DNA of 64,000 nt from Lepidurus packardi (lineage: Eukaryota > Arthropoda > Branchiopoda > Notostraca > Triopsidae), in contig JAKZAN010000001.1 of assembly GCA_023053545.1 (NCBI GenBank), positions 3,306,565 through 3,370,564 on the forward strand, in the 5' to 3' direction. The notes below the pieces were generated by a model. The model saw nothing but the letters and a program-made list of their open reading frames with translations. It made no database searches and was not told the DNA's origin. Shown in pieces: positions 62,864 through 64,000 of the stretch. Positions within the stretch are counted from its first letter, which is position 1. The number at the start of each line of letters is the position of its first letter. A program made the position numbers and the translations under genes.

Positions 62864-63532
62864 AGGAAGTGCTCCACTCGGCCACAGCACTATCGCCTGC
62901 GACCAGCACTCCGGTTACAGGATTGCGTAGACCAGTCAACTTCAACGCTCATTCCTGGGCAGTGCTACCGTCCCAGCAACAACAACAGCCGTTGCAGACC
63001 TACTCACTTGGCCCCAACTCAGCAGTGCCTAGCTGGTCCCATCATACACAACAACCACTCGACCGAACAACCCAAACGAGTAGCAGCAGTGGAGCATCAT
63101 CAGTACTCGTCCATCGGGGTGGGTACACCAGTGCACCCGTCACTCCCGGCCAGGAGAACCGTACGTGGCTGCAAACCTTAGGCTCTTTATCGCTCCGGAA
63201 ATCTCCTTCGGCTGTCAATTTCTCTGCGTCCATCAGTGCCTCGCCTGGAGCCCTAACTGTAAGTCAACAAACCTTGGGCCCAAGACGGAATCCTTGGCCC
63301 AGTAACGTCGGTAGCAGTACTACTAGTAGTAGTTTTCATCATAATCAAGCCACACAACACAACAAGACCGCACGGAGCCATACGTGGCTTTCGTTAAATT
63401 GCCGCAGCTGCAACGAGAAGCAAAACACCAGCAACAGGATGAGCGAGCCTTCTTTAAAAGATGTGGTGCATCCTTCACATTCGGAGCCGCTAAAAGCCCA
63501 TTCCGCCGTCACCATCAAGCTCCTCAAGACGG
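62842..63532 (+). CDS. Ser/Thr/Gln-rich protein, first coding exon (partial)
   Basis: A 230-codon open frame starting MYVIFPVEEVLHSATALSP and ending at a consensus donor (ACGG|GTAAGA) in phase 1. The rest of the gene is outside the window. The product is low-complexity and disordered, with a QQQQQ run, SSSSG and TTSSS stretches, TWLQTLGSLSLRKSP and SHTWLSLNCRSCNEK. The two TWL motifs, each followed by a short basic patch, are the only repeated landmarks. The richness in Ser/Pro suggests a regulatory or scaffold protein. I do not recognise the family. The long open frame in otherwise stop-rich DNA and the donor make it convincing as an exon. Confidence 0.7.
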
Positions 63533-64000
63533 GTAAGATTTTTTCCCCCTTTTATACTTGTTTACTTCCCAAGAGATGACGATGATGGTGATGGTGTTAT
63601 AGTATTACAAGATTTTCTTGGGGGTTACCAAAAAAGCAAATAAGGGATTTAATTTTGAAAGAAGATGAAGGAAATCTCTTTTTTCAAAGCGTTGCGTTCA
63701 ACAAGCAACAGGGAGGAATGAACCCGACGACACACAGCAAACTTGCCAAGAGAGCGGGTTATTTTGAAGGCTGGGTGGGGGTGGGGGGAACATTCGCGAC
63801 TTCTCGCTGCAGGCTAAAATTAGAGTGGATTTTGGGAGATTTATGGTGGGTAAAACACACGTGCTTCTAATTTTTTTTCTTAATATTTTTGGGGGAATAA
63901 ATAGGGTTTTTCTCTAGAGGCCACATCGATTCATCCAAGACCTGCTCGAGACCGTCACTCTAAGATAACGCAATCAATAATTAATGCAATTGATTAAATT
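63533..64000. other. intron of the last gene
   Basis: Follows the donor at 63533. No second exon was identified before the window ends. Confidence 0.5.

Overview
This window is arthropod nuclear DNA. Genes are multi-exon with short GT-AG introns (about 44-120 nt in most cases). The G-alpha-i tail carries arthropod-type residues, one core promoter has a TATA box and an initiator, and there are TTAGG-type repeat tracts like the arthropod telomere repeat. The spacers are AT-rich and full of small DNA transposons. I cannot name the species; a non-insect arthropod such as a crustacean fits but is unproven.

Layout: 1-869 is the 3' part of a G-alpha-i gene (+). 4356-6540 is an SSUH2 homolog (-) whose ends are not found. 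7.2-15.2 kb is gene-poor, with microsatellites, MITEs and one stray copy of a TTAGG/hairpin repeat. 16113-16308 (-) is an unknown first exon divergent from a complete eIF2B gamma gene (16667-18595, +). 18798-19895 is a truncated Tigger element. 20221-20679 is a decayed collagen-like fragment. 21095-21569 is a probable solo LTR fossil. 22427-22705 is a small secreted-peptide gene with a TATA promoter. 23438-32641 (-) is a complete 27-exon HEATR1/UTP10 gene (my exons give 2141 aa). 33656-36782 is a whole-looking PIF/Harbinger transposon with two convergent genes and perfect 30-bp ends. 37.9-43.9 kb holds MITEs, nested Harbinger derivatives and several tandem repeats, including a three-copy array of the TTAGG/hairpin unit. 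44352-46926 (+) is an adiponectin-receptor (PAQR) gene with a foldback transposon in its second intron. 48.8-51.4 kb (-) is a decayed MULE transposase with SWIM and PHD-like fingers, followed by a three-exon CCHC zinc-knuckle gene (52096-52641, -). 53.2-55.1 kb is a nest of pogo-like and hAT elements. 56240-58728 (+) is a complete CLCC1 gene. 58.9-60.5 kb holds two more transposons. 62842-63532 (+) is the first coding exon of an unrecognised Ser/Thr/Gln-rich protein that runs out of the window.

The host genes are unrelated housekeeping or signalling genes: translation initiation (eIF2B), ribosome biogenesis (HEATR1), G-protein signalling, PAQR signalling and ER chloride transport (CLCC1). I see no operon-like cluster. 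The least explained structures are the TTAGG/hairpin repeat, the Harbinger copy, and an inverted pair of short sequences encoding a signal-anchor-like peptide on either side of it. Exon joins come from reading frame, phase and homology recalled from memory; no search was run.
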